DNA of 64,000 bases. It comes from Rhabditophanes sp. KR3021 (lineage: Eukaryota; Nematoda; Chromadorea; Rhabditida; Alloionematidae). The stretch spans positions 6,138,001-6,202,000 of the forward strand of contig CAUJLY010000002.1 of the NCBI GenBank assembly GCA_963281155.1. The letters are read 5' to 3'. The notes beneath the pieces are model-generated. The model worked only from the letters and a program-made list of their open reading frames with translations. It was not told the DNA's origin and did not search any database. A program made the position numbers and the translations under genes. Shown one piece after another: positions 21,547-33,718 of the stretch (positions within the stretch are counted from its first letter, which is position 1; the number at the start of each line of letters is the position of its first letter).

Positions 21547-24500
21547 ATCAGAAAATATGCCGCTATATTAGGCCAACAATAAAGTACCTGTCAAAAAGGA
21601 GTAGCAGTAGTCGTCTTTCTCTAAGTATATCTCTAAATTAATAGAATATTTCACCACCACAATCACTAAGGCAATTTGGCATATAAAATATGTTTACAAT
21701 ATTTGTCGCCACTCCCTTCAATTATTAATCCATATGCATGCATATATTACGTAATTTTTTAGTATTGCTCTTCGTTGCTAGGCAAGACTCACACAATTAA
21801 ATAACTTTACCATGCGCTTATTAGGTTTATTTTAAGTGCCACACACCTTTACGGCGTTTTATTAATTTTTACCTTTTTTGGGTAAATTTTGTAAGTCCAC
21901 TTATACTTAAATATTTCGTGGTGTTTTCAAATTATTGAAAAGAAGTAAGATGATTATGACGACACCAAATAAAGAAGTGATACAGCATAAATATATCCAG
22001 TTATTTTTAATTGATGTCAAAAGCAAACAACAAAGTATCTACAGATCTTGTACTTTGTCAAATTATTGTTTTCTCCTTGCACTCAATTGTGTTGTTTCTT
22101 TTTCTTAGATAAGATAACACTAATTAAAGAATAGTTAGCTAAAGTTATGCAAACTGTCATCTTTTTTCAGTCTTTTGTCAAGATCTTGTGACTAGGTTTT
22201 ATCAAACAATATAGTAAATAATCCAACAGTCCCTTAATTCTGTGTTTATTTGAATGTAATTTAGTCAATTTTCACCTTATCGAAAATTAAATAGTTCCAC
22301 TTCTTATTTTGTTTAATGTGCCATCAATGATATTTGTTTTGGATAGCATAAATATTATTCAAAACTCACTTTTTGTTATTTTCCTCTTTTTGCTTGTGTC
22401 TATAGAGAAATAACAAAAAATTTGGGAGAATAATATTGTATTCTAGTTTTTCGAATCTTCAAGAACCTTTCGCTTCCTTAGTACCATTTTTTATATTTAC
22501 CAGTTTAACCAAATATTTCTTTGGAATAACTTTCCAATCTTTATAATTGAAAACCACTTTTTGTTTCTTCAATCTCTTCTAAACCATCTTATCTTGACTA
22601 AAGTTTTAAATGTAATAAATATAATTAAGTGCATCGAGAAATGTGATTTCTTATCCCTTTCAATAAACATCATAGCTATTACTTTTTTAATCTTATCAAA
22701 TGAAATTTGGTCGCCTCATATAGCAATAATCTTTGACAACATTTATTATTTTATATAAGCTGTTTATTTTGATAGTTGAATGCGTGTTTTTTTGAAATAA
22801 GGCTTGTTTTAAACATAATATAAAAGGACTATCTTTTCAAATCTGTGAAAAATTTTATTTTCAAAAGCAATTTAGCTTGTATTTGAATTTTTTGGGTGTA
22901 CAAAAATATGTTATTATTCCTAATAAACAGCTTCCTCTTGATATGTTGTGAAATACAGCATTTTTGACGAATAAACAATGCAAATGACAAATTACTTATT
23001 TTACAGACCTAATCTATCAAACTATTACTCATATGACGTAAACTTAACTGCCTCTCTTCAATTATTACACATATGACACAAAATGGAACTTCCCTTTTAA
23101 TAATTCCTAATACGACAAACTATGAACCATTGCTTTAATAATTACTCTTATGACAAAAATTAACTTTTTTTTAATCAATTAAAAAGTTGAATCTAAATAT
23201 TTAATCATCTATCCCATTTAACTTCTAATCTTTGATAATATTTTATAGAAAATGTTTTAATTTTCAAGATTAGTTTTTGTCGAGGTTAGAGAAGAAGCTT
23301 TGTCGACAAATAAATGGGGTACAATTGCATTAACGTGATAAAATAAACATTATTATCTTAGAGAAAAGTATTTTTGATCTGTATGATTTAAAAGGAAATT
23401 TTATTTGTTTTGCTTAATGGAATTATACTTTTTTTGTAATTGTATCTTCAAATTCTGGACACACTATTTTGTGTTTTTAGATAAAAATTTATTCAGCAAC
23501 ACATTAAATTAAGTGTTATGCAGTATAAATAATTATCTAGGGAGCCTTTTGATCGCTACGATTTTATCCGTTCTGGTTAGTTGAGTAGAATTAATTTCTT
23601 GTATCAGAACTTTTCATGAATAAATTATGAGTGTTTGCACATTATTTGTGTGTCAGATAGGGCCTAACCACATATATATAAATGCAATCATATCACTGAA
23701 CTGATTGCCCATAACACCATTTTTCATTGATTCTATTTATGATGAAAGCAACAAACTATCTATATATTATATTATATGTTATTATTTTGCGTCTACAATT
23801 TCCTTCAGACTTTTTAACCTTTATGTTGATTCACAAGTTTCTCTTTTAATATCTATATTTCTATCCAAAATCTCATTTGATATAAATATTTACTATTTTT
23901 AACAATACAAAATAAGCAAATTTCAACATCTTACAGACACCACGAACCTCTTTATTTCAAGATAAACATTGGATATATATTTATATTCTTTTCAAAATTA
24001 GTTAAACAATCTCATTAAAAAAATTGATGAGGTGTTTAATCTTGTCCATTTGTTTGACATTTTATAGGGAGATGTCAAAATTGGTTGATATCTAATTGTC
24101 TGTACAACGACAAAGTAAAAAGGGCAGTCAAATTATTGGGAGATGTTTTTGACATTATAACAATGTTAACCTTAGCAAAAAACATCCTTTACATGCATCT
24201 TGAATTTCATTAACTTTCTAATATTACGTGTAACCATCACCACAAAAAAGGCAACAACAATGTTTAATTCTCTGACCTTTATACTTTCCTGCCTATGACG
24301 GCCATTTTGCCTTGCTCTCTCCGTTGGGTTCCTCTTCCTTTGCCTCTTTATGAAAAGGAAAAAGAGAATATACAACAATAATAATAATAATTAAGCGTTT
24401 TACTCTCTCTTACGCGCCCACCAACACACGCAATTTTCTATCTAGAGACACTTTCCTTTTCCTTTTATCATTCTCAGAGCACAAAAAATAGCGTTGCACT

Positions 24501-25273
24501 CACTTTTTTAAAATATCTATTTCCATACTACCATTAAAGGTATCTGTTTTGTTGTAATCCAACATTCCTTCTTTGGCTAAGCTTTCACCATATTACACAT
24601 ACCCTTTACAAATATAAACAGATTCCATTTACGTTTAACAACACACTTTTTATTTAATATTCTAACTCTAAATTAATAAATAGATGACTAACTTCTTCAA
24701 AGTACAAGTATACTGTTTTTGGCCATAAATAGATTGTCATACATGCAGCTCATTTGTGAAGTAAACATCTTGTTTGGTAAAAAATACTACGTTTGCTCAT
24801 AATAAAAATAGGTGTAAAAATAATGTATTTGTACATATATTATTATCCATATACTAATGTTTTGTAAAAGTATGTCCCATCACGTAATAGCAACAATTAC
24901 ATATTGTTAATTGTTATGTTTCCAAATAAATCTGTGCTCATTGATTTTATCCTCTTCGTTCCGTCTTTTTATTGCCCTCATATACAACAACTTTTTACAA
25001 CAAAGATACACACTTTTTTGTGAGGTTAACCACTTGACTTTTGTTTCCTTTAGTTGTTCCGCTTTTTATTGACGAAATACATTAATATAAACATTAAAAT
25101 TGGAAGGAATATTACATTTATTCGATATAATTTGATTCATCTTCCATATATTAATGTTTGGCCATAAAAATGAGTGCCTTTTTTGAATTTGTTTCTACTA
25201 TACGACAATTTTTTGCACGAAGTTAATTATGCCAATGCTAATGCCTTCCTTTTATTTTAGTTTAACTAACAAA
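21547..25273. other. Long gene-poor AT-rich region
   Basis: 3.7 kb without a gene I can support; the largest gap in the window. It holds a degenerate 40-bp tandem repeat (23012-23160), a short AAT run near 24380-24390 and pyrimidine-rich tracts near 24400-24480. Open frames at 22561, 23705 and 24172 look random. It is upstream of the plus-strand gene at 25274 and of the minus-strand NEK gene, so it probably contains both control regions. A 5' exon of the gene at 25274 could hide here, since TTTTATTTTAG precedes its ATG. Confidence 0.5.
23012..23160. repeat. Degenerate 39-40 bp tandem repeat with CATATG cores
   Basis: Four units whose anchors start at 23024 (ATTACTCATATGAC), 23064 (ATTACACATATGAC), 23103 (ATTCCTAATACGAC) and 23141 (ATTACTCTTATGAC), at spacings of 40, 39 and 38. 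Two anchors contain CATATG, an E-box form. Confidence 0.75.
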
Positions 25274-26145
25274 ATGTTCAAAACAAGTCCCTTTGGGAGT
25301 GAAGCTCCTGGAACAAATAACAACCGTCGTGAATATCACATCGGTTTTACTTCTTTGAATTTAGGAAACTTATGGGATGAGAATGATGAGCGGTACAAAT
25401 GTCTCTGTAGAATGGTTCACGTCAAGAAGGCAGCTCTTCATTTGGCTTATGCTCAGATGACTATTTTCATGATGTTTGTCTTGGTTGTTGGATATTATTA
25501 CTTGATGCAATTGAATGGACAACTCGGTGGTGAAAGTAGAATGGCCATTAATGCTCAGCATAATTGTAGGTTTTTGGATGATTAGTCAAATTTATTAATT
25601 TTATTTTCTAGCCAACTTTCTTTTCTCTTTCTCAGCCCAAATTTTCTTCGTTATTCTTTTGATTCACGGAATTAAAACTGAGAAAAGATCCCTTCTCATT
25701 CCTTACTTGATTTTCACTTTGATCTGTGTTTTACTCGGAGTAGCTCAACTTTGCAGCGAATTTGTCGGCCAGCCAACATCTTCCAGTACCTTTTCCATCC
25801 ACAACACCTCCAGAGCCTACAGGCGTGTATCTGAACCATTTTTGGCTATCCTCCTCGGAGTTATGATTCACGTCTGGTGTTTGTCCGTCATCTGGAGAAC
25901 CTACAAGTACCTGGGAGACAAGAAAATGGCTAAAAAAGATCGCCGAACAACTTTCTACCACTCAATCCGCTTTCAGTTACCCCGAATTCGCTTACTCCGG
26001 TTTCCCATTGAATCAACCTCCACCATATGCTGACATCGTCGTTGCAGAAGAACAACGTGCCCTCTACCCAGCCGCCGAAGTTTCCGTCATTGAACAAACT
26101 CCCGTTCAAGCTACTACTGAAGAACGTTTGCCCAAAACTGTATAA
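25274..26145 (+). CDS. Four-pass membrane protein with PPPY tail; apparent frameshift
   Basis: Exons 25274-25565 and 25612-26145. MFKTSPFGSEAP starts 13 nt after TTTTATTTTAG, a likely splice acceptor, so I prefer it to the ATGs at 25229 and 25241. Four hydrophobic segments (near MTIFMMFVLVVGYYYLM, IFFVILLIHG, YLIFTLICVLLGVAQL and FLAILLGVMIHVWCLSVIW) match the plan of the protein at 2317-3162. After YKYLGDKKMAK the frame is lost at a run of six A (25932-25937). Reading one base fewer continues as a well-formed tail of about 65 residues, with QPPPYADIV (a PPxY motif for WW-domain ubiquitin ligases), to a TAA at 26145. Either an assembly insertion or a true mutation. Without it the protein would be 274 residues. 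Confidence 0.7.
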
Positions 26146-28004
26146 TGCACCGGACACAAAACCTTCTTCTGTAAATAACATTCAACATCAGTATAAAAGA
26201 CCACCAACTTTACTCTCCGAATACAACTTAATTAAATTCATCTAACATTATTAAATAAAAAATTGATCTTTAGATACATTAACCACATAAAACATTTCAA
26301 AAATGTAAGCATCTCAATTTCATTTGTTGAGGTGTGATATAACAAAAATATGCTAATATTTGTTGATAGATACATGTAAAGTTTAATATTTTGAATAAAA
26401 TAGTTTATTTTTTGAAGTTATTTATTATTACGATAGGGCTGTATTATTTGTGCATATCCGTTTCACTCCTTACGGATCAGACTTTTACTGATGACAAACC
26501 ATTAAAGAAACAAATCTTTTTTCGTCTTATTAAGGAGAAAGGTGTCGGCTCAATGAATATAGCTCAACAAGAGTTTTTCATTTTTGTCATACCAGATACG
26601 GAATGCATTTTTCGAAACTTGTTTCTTTATCATTGCCTTGCAAGCGGCCTATATCTACTCAAATAAGCCTTTCTATTTGTACAAAAGAGTTTTGGCCAAT
26701 ACATACCTTTTTTGGCTCTTTTAAACTCATTACACAAAAAAAATATTTTTTAACTTTCGTGGTCCTACATTGTTCACAATGGCTATCTTCAAATCCATAT
26801 GTTGGTAGTTTAGATAAGTATAAATTATCTTTTGCAAATTTAAAAAAATCACTAAATGAAATTTCTTTAGTTGTATCTCTTGAGCAAGCAGTAAGGTAGT
26901 CATTCTTCGTTTTGCAACAATAGCGTATGACAAGACTGGAATTGCCGATTTTGCAATGGAGGGTGCTGTAGGTTTAATTATCGGAACTAAATGCACCAAA
27001 ATGTACAATGGAGAATCCAAAGTTGAATCTTTATAGGGTATTGTTCTGTGATACGTCAATTACTCACCAAGAACAGTTATTCAAATTTTGTGGTTAATGT
27101 CGGAACTTTTTTAATATTTTGAAGAGACATTTTTACCTCTTATAAGAAACAAATCAATGAGAATATGATGTTTATTGATAATAAACTACAAACAAATTAT
27201 ATTCTGAACGAATAATGTATTAAATAAAAATTTATAAACATAAGTTGATATTTGATCATGAGTATTTTAATAATTGAAGGTGGTATAATTCTCGGTTGAG
27301 ATTATATGAGACACAATAAAAGACACGCTAAGCTTCTAAGGATCTGTTTTATTTAATGATGGAAGGGATAGATGTTGAATCTGACACGTCATTGAAGACA
27401 TGTACAGGCAAAAAGCAATTTGCAAATAACAATACATTTAGATAATATGAATATAATATGAATATAATATTAGATAATAATATCAGATTATAACAAAAAG
27501 CACCGTTTACTGACATTCCAAAGAGTATCCATTATTTCTTTAGTACATCTTTTAGAGGAGATCGGTCATTTATTGGTTTGAATTTGCAGCCGTCAATGTA
27601 CTTTCAAAAAACGTACTTCATAATTGATGACTTTAGTGACACCAAAGATTCAACAAGAAGTCATGTTTTAATTGATGAAAATTCAACTACTTATCTGAAA
27701 TTTTGATATAAACCGTTAAAATTTCAATGACGTATTTTCTAGCCTATCCATTTCTTAATAATACTATGAAGCATTCAATTCACAGAAAAATGTAATTTTC
27801 GAGCTGAGGACTTTAAATAAACAAAATTTAGTTATTTAATTATATTTTTTACACATAAACAAATAAATCCGTTAGGATGATGCAAATTAAGATGTACACG
27901 TAACTGATTTATTAAGATATAGTTCGATATAATTAATAACTCTACATAAAATAAAACAATTTATGAATGGCACTTTATATTACTATTTAATTTATAAAGA
28001 GTTA
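26146..28004. other. Intergenic; possible decayed coding fragments at 26.4-27.05 kb
   Basis: A poly(A) signal for the upstream gene lies near 26254. Between 26390 and 27040 short plus-strand pieces in shifting frames (for example QAAYIYSNKPFYLYKRVLAN and FAMEGAVGLIIGTKCTK) look more protein-like than chance, but I cannot place them in a family. The rest (27060-28004) is AT-rich with nothing recognised. Confidence 0.35.
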
Positions 28005-29942
28005 TTAGATTTTATTAGAATTTTGGACAATCTTTGCATGTCTCAACAACAAAATCAAAGCCTCCGGCGTAATTCCAGGAATACGAGAAGCTGCTCCAAT
28101 ATTTTGAGGCCTCATATTCTCTAATTTTTCTATACATTCCATTGACAAGCCTTTGATATCATTAAATTGGATGTTATCATTGAAAACAATTTGAGAATTT
28201 ATCTTTACTTCTTCCATCTTGGAGATTAATCTTTTGTGAGAATGGGCATATCTGCCTTCTGTTTTTAGCCTTTCTTCTATTGAGGAATCATTTTCATACC
28301 CTTTTAACTCAGGTATAAATGAGGCAAATGATTTCAAAGATAAATTATGTCTGCAAAGTAATTCGAAGGCAGAAATTGGTTTGAAATCAGCTCGTTGAAG
28401 TTCAGGAAATACTTTTTGCCATTTTGCTGTGGATTGAATATTTTGATCTAGAATATTCTTTACTGTTTCCATTCGTTTCTTCAAATCTGCAAAATATTGT
28501 ATCCGTTTCTTCCCAACAGCACCAACTTCCATTCCCTTTTCAGTCAACCTAAAGTCAGCATTATCTGGCCTAAGATGAAGTCTAAATTCTGCTCTTGAAG
28601 TAAACATTCTGTAGGGTTCATTTGTACCAAGTGAAGTTAAGTCATCTATTAAAACACCAATATACCCTTCAGTCCTTCCCACAATCAAAGGTTCTTTATT
28701 TTGACATTTAGCTGCTGCATTAATACCTGCAATAATTCCTTGAGCAGCGGCTTCTTCATACCCAGTAGTTCCGTTAATTTGGCCACACAGGAATAAACCG
28801 CCAACAATCTTTGTTTCAAGAGATACATTCAGTTGCTGTGGATTTATATATTCATATTTTACGCCATACCCAGGAGCTGACAACTCTACTTCTTCCAGCC
28901 CATTGATTAAACGTAATACTTCTTGTTGAACTTCCGGTTCGAAAGTCATTGACATTCCTTGGGGGTAAATATTGTCGCAGTCCAAACCTTCATGTTCTAA
29001 AAACATTCGATGATTTAATTGAGGAAACTTGTCAATCTTAGCTTCTAGGGAAGGACAGTATCTAGGCCCGTTGATTGATTCTCTAATATGTTTTGTTCCA
29101 TTTAAATGCTCCTGCACTAATAATTTCACTTTTTCATTTGTGTAGCCCACATATGTTGGTAGTTGTTGGGATGTTGGGATAGTCGGTTCTTTTGACATGA
29201 AACTGAATAAAATAGGATTGGCATCTGGTGGCATTAATTGAAACTTTGAAAAATCAATCGTATGTTTCTTTAATCTTGGTGGCGTTCCTGTCCTTAAAGT
29301 GCCAATATCAAATCCAAGATCTCTTAAACTTTTGGGCAAGGCAATGGAAGCTTCATCTCCAGCTCTACCTGCCTTTATCTTCGATTTTCCTAACCAAATC
29401 TCTCCATTCAGAAACGTTCCTGTTGCCAAAACAACGGTTTTACACTGAACTGGTTTCATCTCTTTTTGCAGTAATAGACCTTGTATACAATTATTTGAAT
29501 CAACAATAATGTCTTCGACGGAATCTTCATAAATCGTCAAATTTTGCATCCCATTCAATTCTTCCTGAATAGCATTCTTATACAAATTCCTATCTATCTG
29601 AGCTCTTAGGCCTAATACAGCAGGTCCATGAGATCTATTTAAAGCCTGGTAAGTAATAGCACTTTTGTCGCACATTCTCGGACAAATTCCGTCAAGAGCA
29701 TCAATTTCCCTTAGCAAATGGCCTTTTCCAACACCTCCAAAACCTAAAAACACATTTAAATCCGATTTAGATAAAAATAACTCACTAGGATTGCAAGACA
29801 TCTCTCCTATTGACGAAGCTTTATGCGTAACTAACAATGTTTTTGCATTCATTCGGGCTGCCGCCGCTGCTGCTTCACATCCAGCATGACCTCCTCCTAC
29901 AACTATCACGTCAAATAGCTGGTTTAATATTCTTGAAGACAT
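28005..29942 (-). CDS. mtcu-2: MTO1/MnmG tRNA-modifying flavoprotein, mitochondrial
   Basis: 631 residues from exons 29942-29786 and 29743-28005. The intron (29785-29744) is 42 nt, a multiple of three with no stop, so it reads through as 14 extra residues in a naive translation; removing it restores CNPSFGGVGKGHL, the conserved MnmG sequence. Signatures: FAD-binding VVGGGHAGCEAA at the N-terminus, GTFLNGEIWLG, RTGTPPRL, GPRYCPSLEAKI, GQINGTTGYEEAAAQG and MFTSRAEFRLHLRPDNAD. With a MnmE/GTPBP3 partner it builds the 5-taurinomethyl or carboxymethylaminomethyl group on wobble uridine of mitochondrial tRNAs. The start at 29942 follows ATTTCAG-GCT, a likely splice acceptor; the upstream in-frame codons are therefore not used. 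E. coli MnmG is 629 residues. Confidence 0.92.
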   Translation of the reverse strand: MSSRILNQLFDVIVVGGGHAGCEAAAAAARMNAKTLLVTHKASSIGEMSCNPSELFLSKSDLNVFLGFGGVGKGHLLREIDALDGICPRMCDKSAITYQALNRSHGPAVLGLRAQIDRNLYKNAIQEELNGMQNLTIYEDSVEDIIVDSNNCIQGLLLQKEMKPVQCKTVVLATGTFLNGEIWLGKSKIKAGRAGDEASIALPKSLRDLGFDIGTLRTGTPPRLKKHTIDFSKFQLMPPDANPILFSFMSKEPTIPTSQQLPTYVGYTNEKVKLLVQEHLNGTKHIRESINGPRYCPSLEAKIDKFPQLNHRMFLEHEGLDCDNIYPQGMSMTFEPEVQQEVLRLINGLEEVELSAPGYGVKYEYINPQQLNVSLETKIVGGLFLCGQINGTTGYEEAAAQGIIAGINAAAKCQNKEPLIVGRTEGYIGVLIDDLTSLGTNEPYRMFTSRAEFRLHLRPDNADFRLTEKGMEVGAVGKKRIQYFADLKKRMETVKNILDQNIQSTAKWQKVFPELQRADFKPISAFELLCRHNLSLKSFASFIPELKGYENDSSIEERLKTEGRYAHSHKRLISKMEEVKINSQIVFNDNIQFNDIKGLSMECIEKLENMRPQNIGAASRIPGITPEALILLLRHAKIVQNSNKI

Positions 29943-30048
29943 AGCCTGAAATTTGAATAGACAATTAATCAAAAATATGGAAATTAATGATGTATATAAA
30001 TAAACGAACGAAATAAACCGAATGATATATCCACTTTCCTTTGCAATG

Positions 30049-31354
30049 GGGGCATCTAACTCTCTCCTGGATCAAATGCCGCCAAGGGCTAAGCCAGCAA
30101 GAAACAAAGCTGAAACAGCCCTCTTGCCTAACAATGAACCAAAGAACCTCCATCACGAACCTTCCAAGACAATGAACTCGAAATTTTGAGTACTGAAAAA
30201 GTTGCTACCTTAAATGATAAAAAAGCGCCAAAAGAAGAGTAAAGAACCAAAGTCCACATGTTGGGCCAAAGACGACTTTTCGTACTACTGTTCCCAATGA
30301 TTCTATTATTCCCCATAGAGATGATATTGTTGAAGGGACTGTTGATTTGTTGGAACCATTGGAAGCTTTTAAAAATGAGAAGACTGATCGTTTTGATGGG
30401 TTGTTGGATCAGCTTAGACGGGATCATTTGACGGATAAGGTGTATAAGATAACTATTCCGGGGACTATTGTAAGTAAATAAGTAATTAAATCATTTTTTT
30501 GTTTTAGGCTGCAGACGATATCCTAATAGACGCCGACTCTAAAGTCTCCTTCATCAAATCAAAGTCGATTCTAATGAATTATCTCGTCCACAACGATATA
30601 GTCGCCAAAATTAATGACATAGAAATAACAAACGAAGCCCAACCTCTACCTCCAGCTGATCTTAAAAATGCTACAATTATTCTAAAAAGAAAAGGTCGTT
30701 TTGTTGCTATCACCAGGACAAGACAACACAAAATAGATCTTCCAATGGAGTATGGCTTTTTTTATTTTGCTATGGTGGTGCCTAGAAAGGAAGGCAAAAC
30801 TAGAATTAAGATCTACTGAAAGAAAAGGCTTGTATATTGCTTCAGTGTAAGAGAATACCATTGGAAGTCACATCTTTTTGCAAGGTGACAGGATTTGTGA
30901 TATCAATGAGGTGCCCGTAAGCTGTATTCGTGATTTCACAGAAGTCCTAAGTAAGGATCCTAATGCGGGTAAGTCGTTTACTTGTGTTGTTGAGAGACCA
31001 GCTTCGATTGAAACTTTGGGAATAATTAGAAGAAAGATGTATGATTTTGATACTTATGAAATTGAAAATTCAAAAGCGGATCTACAATTACTTGTTAATA
31101 AACATTTCAAATTTTTGGATACAAACAAGAAGAAAGTTGACAGCAGAAAGGGGTTGTTGAAGAAGGTTATTCCTTCTAAAGTTAAATCTGACCCTAAAAA
31201 GATAGCCAAGTCTGCTATTTTAAAAATGGATGAAAATGCCAGCAAACAAAAACCTACCTCCAAGAATGTTGTCCAGTTTAAGTCTGATAATGTAATCACA
31301 GAGGTTGCAAGTTCCTGCCAAAATGAAGCTTTCCTCATGGTAATTCCACATTAA
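30049..31354 (+). pseudogene. PDZ-domain gene, broken
   Basis: A gene with intact splice sites but several breaks. Blocks in order: MGASNSLLDQMPPRAKPARN (from 30049), a frame change near 30175, then TTVPNDSIIPHRDDIVEGTV to PGTI, an intron 30480-30507 (GTAAGT to TTTTAG), AADDILIDADSKVSFIKSKS through ATIILKRKGR, another frame change near 30790-30825, then ERKGLYIASV, an in-frame TAA, and ENTIGSHIFLQGDRICDINE, which is the GLGF-to-GD core of a PDZ domain. The last frame runs on with a Lys-rich tail to 31354. PDZ domains bind C-terminal peptides. Retained intron sequence argues against retroposition, so this is a decayed duplicate or an inactivated gene. Confidence 0.7.
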
Positions 31355-31551
31355 CTGTCCTGTTCGTATACGCTAATGTAGAACACCTAATTAGACTTTT
31401 TTAACATATGATAAATGCACCATAAAATAAATATGCCTTATTAAATTTGTTAACCTATGTTTTCAATTTGAAAATTTGGTTCAGATGGTGTCTTATCGAG
31501 ATTAATATTGGAACCAAGTCATTTCTTTTACGTAAAGTTATTATATTTATT

Positions 31552-33718
31552 ATGCACCGGATTCTGACTAAATTAAAGCAGACTTCTAATATTGTTCACA
31601 CAAGTCTTCAGAATGGCATTCCAAATAAGAAGAAAATAGTCATCGACTATTCATCGCCTAATGTGGCCAAAGCCTTTCATATAGGCAATCTCAGATCAAC
31701 GTTAATAGGCAACTTCGTCAGCAATATCAACAAGGCAGCCGGAAACGACGTTGTCGGGCTAAATTATATCGGCGACTGGGGCACTCAATTCGGAATCTTG
31801 TTACAACCTTTTCTAAATGAGCATGGAATTGTAAAACACTTTGAAAGTCTAACTAAGAAAGACAAAATGAAGTACATGACTGACTTGTATGTTGAATACA
31901 CTAAACTATGCAAAGAAGATCCCGAAATCAAGGAAAAAGCAAAAGAAACTTTCAAAAATCTGGAACTTTATTTTAGTGGGGGCACTCAAATAGTCAACGA
32001 CAATCTAAGGGCACAGATTAAATTATTCGAAAGAATCAGGTATGCCAGTATTGACTATTTGGAAGGGTTTTATACAAAGTTAAATGTCACGTTTGATGTA
32101 TGGACAGGTTTGTTGTTTTTATCTAAAATCAAAAAGACTAGGGACACACATAAAATGAGAAAAAACTATAAATGCACAAAACGAGAACAAATTTATAAAG
32201 TTATAAAATTTTAACCAAATGAGTTTAGAAAATTGGTACAATCTTCGTAGAGCTAGTTTATCGAGTTTCGTAACGATAAATAGATGTTTTAAATACATTA
32301 ATCCATCTTATCAATATAGATAAACCGTGCCATTTGATCAGCCTTTCACTCACATTTTCTCTAAAGTTTGTATCCGCACTATACTTCAAAATGAGGTCCA
32401 TGTGTCAACGAGAAGTATCTTTACGACGTTTTTTAAAACCTTTCTCATATTCTGAAATTGAGATTAATTTGTTTAAAGTACCTTCAATTTCTTCCTGATT
32501 ACTTGATGTGTCACTCCATAGACTGGAAGATTTATCAATATTTTCAACCTTTCTTGGACTTTCGTTTGAAAGTTCTCATTTACGCTTCATTTTGAAGAAA
32601 TTAAGTTCGAGAGTAATCAAAAAGCATTGAACATGCTGCAAAAAGAGACTCCGTTTTTAATGTATTCTTCAAGGCATTTAGACTAGTTTTAAAGCGTGTC
32701 ATTTAAAGCTATAAAAAAACAGATTTCGACATTAAATATTAATTTTTGGGCATTTGCAGGCGAATCTAATATTATTAGTGAGGCTCATAAAGTTACGAAT
32801 GAAATTATTGGGAAGGGTTTAACGGAAGTTACTGCGGATGGGTTGACTATTGTGAGAAGGAAGAATTCAAAGGAATTTGCAACTATTAGGAAAAGCGATG
32901 GAGCTTCTTTGTATTTGACAAGGGATATTGCTTCAATTTTGAATAGAGAAAAATTGTATGAAGCCGATGAGTATTTATATGTTGTGGATCGAGCTCAATT
33001 AGGGCATTTTAATTCAGTTAAAGATGTTGTCGTACAGTATGGGAGGCCTGATTTAGCAGCGAAAGTAAAACATCTTGCGTTTGGACGTGTTCGAGGATTG
33101 TCAACTAGATTGGGCAAAAGTACGTCAGTAGATGATATTCTTGAGAAAGGAACTCAATTATCTTTACAGTTTTTAAAAGAATCTCCTACAATCAAAGTTG
33201 ATAATGACTTAGAGTTGTGTACAATTGCCGAAGAATTAGCTATCTCAACAATCAAAATAAATGAATATCAAAGAAAAGTGACGTCAGAGTACGATTTTTC
33301 TTTTGATGATGCCTTCAAGATCAAAAAACGAAATGCTTTATTTTTTCAGACTAAATTTTCCAGATTGAATTCTTTAATTGAAAATAACGTCCAATACCAA
33401 CCCCATCTTTCACATCCAGATTTCAAATTTGATTTAAATGTCAGTGGTGACGCACTAAATAATGTCCACAAATTAATGACTCTCCTTTCAAAATTGGATC
33501 AAACTTTATTAAAAGCTTATCAGGACCTTGAACCTTCAATAATAGTTGTTTATTTGAATGAATTATCAACTTTAACGGGAACTCTGACAAACGAATTAAG
33601 GGTCTCCGGATCAGATCTAACGACAGGCTCTTCCCGACTTCTTTTATTTATGACAATCCACAAATTAATGTCCAATTTAATGGAACTATTGGGTGTAAAA
33701 TTAATAATCAAAATGTGA
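31552..33718 (+). CDS. rars-2: Arginyl-tRNA synthetase, mitochondrial type
   Basis: Exons 31552-32107 and 32760-33718; 504 residues. The class I signature is DYSSPNVAKAFHIGNLRST (HIGH box as HIGN), followed by YIGDWGTQFG, an ArgRS hallmark that positions the ATP and arginine site. The second exon has LYLTRDIASI and LSTRLGKSTSVDDIL (the degenerate KMSKS loop typical of ArgRS), then the helical anticodon-binding domain that contacts the tRNA Arg D-loop and anticodon. It lacks the long N-terminal tRNA-binding extension of cytosolic forms, and human RARS2 is of similar size, so it is the mitochondrial enzyme. The 652-nt intron is large for this window and contains an antisense relic. It starts about 200 nt after the broken PDZ gene. 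Confidence 0.88.
32230..32590 (-). pseudogene. Truncated relative of the ABC-intron gene, antisense in rars-2 intron
   Basis: Opposite to rars-2 and inside its only intron. From the ATG at 32590 it reads MKRK, a stop, then ELSNESPRKVENIDKSSSLW and further on LILKYSADTNFRENVSER and GLSILIRWINVF. These match, in order, the start of the relic at 37417 ([13 protein letters not shown], then [20 protein letters not shown]). Non-coding sequence on the 5' side also matches (an AAAGAGACT box and TTCTTgaATaCATTTA-like run in both). Only the N-terminal part remains; the nuclease-like part is absent. Confidence 0.6.

Noticed and set aside
26391..27059. A gene with membrane segments between 26.4 and 27.05 kb
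   Set aside because: Fragments sit in different frames and on both strands, with no family match; kept only as a note on the intergenic stretch.
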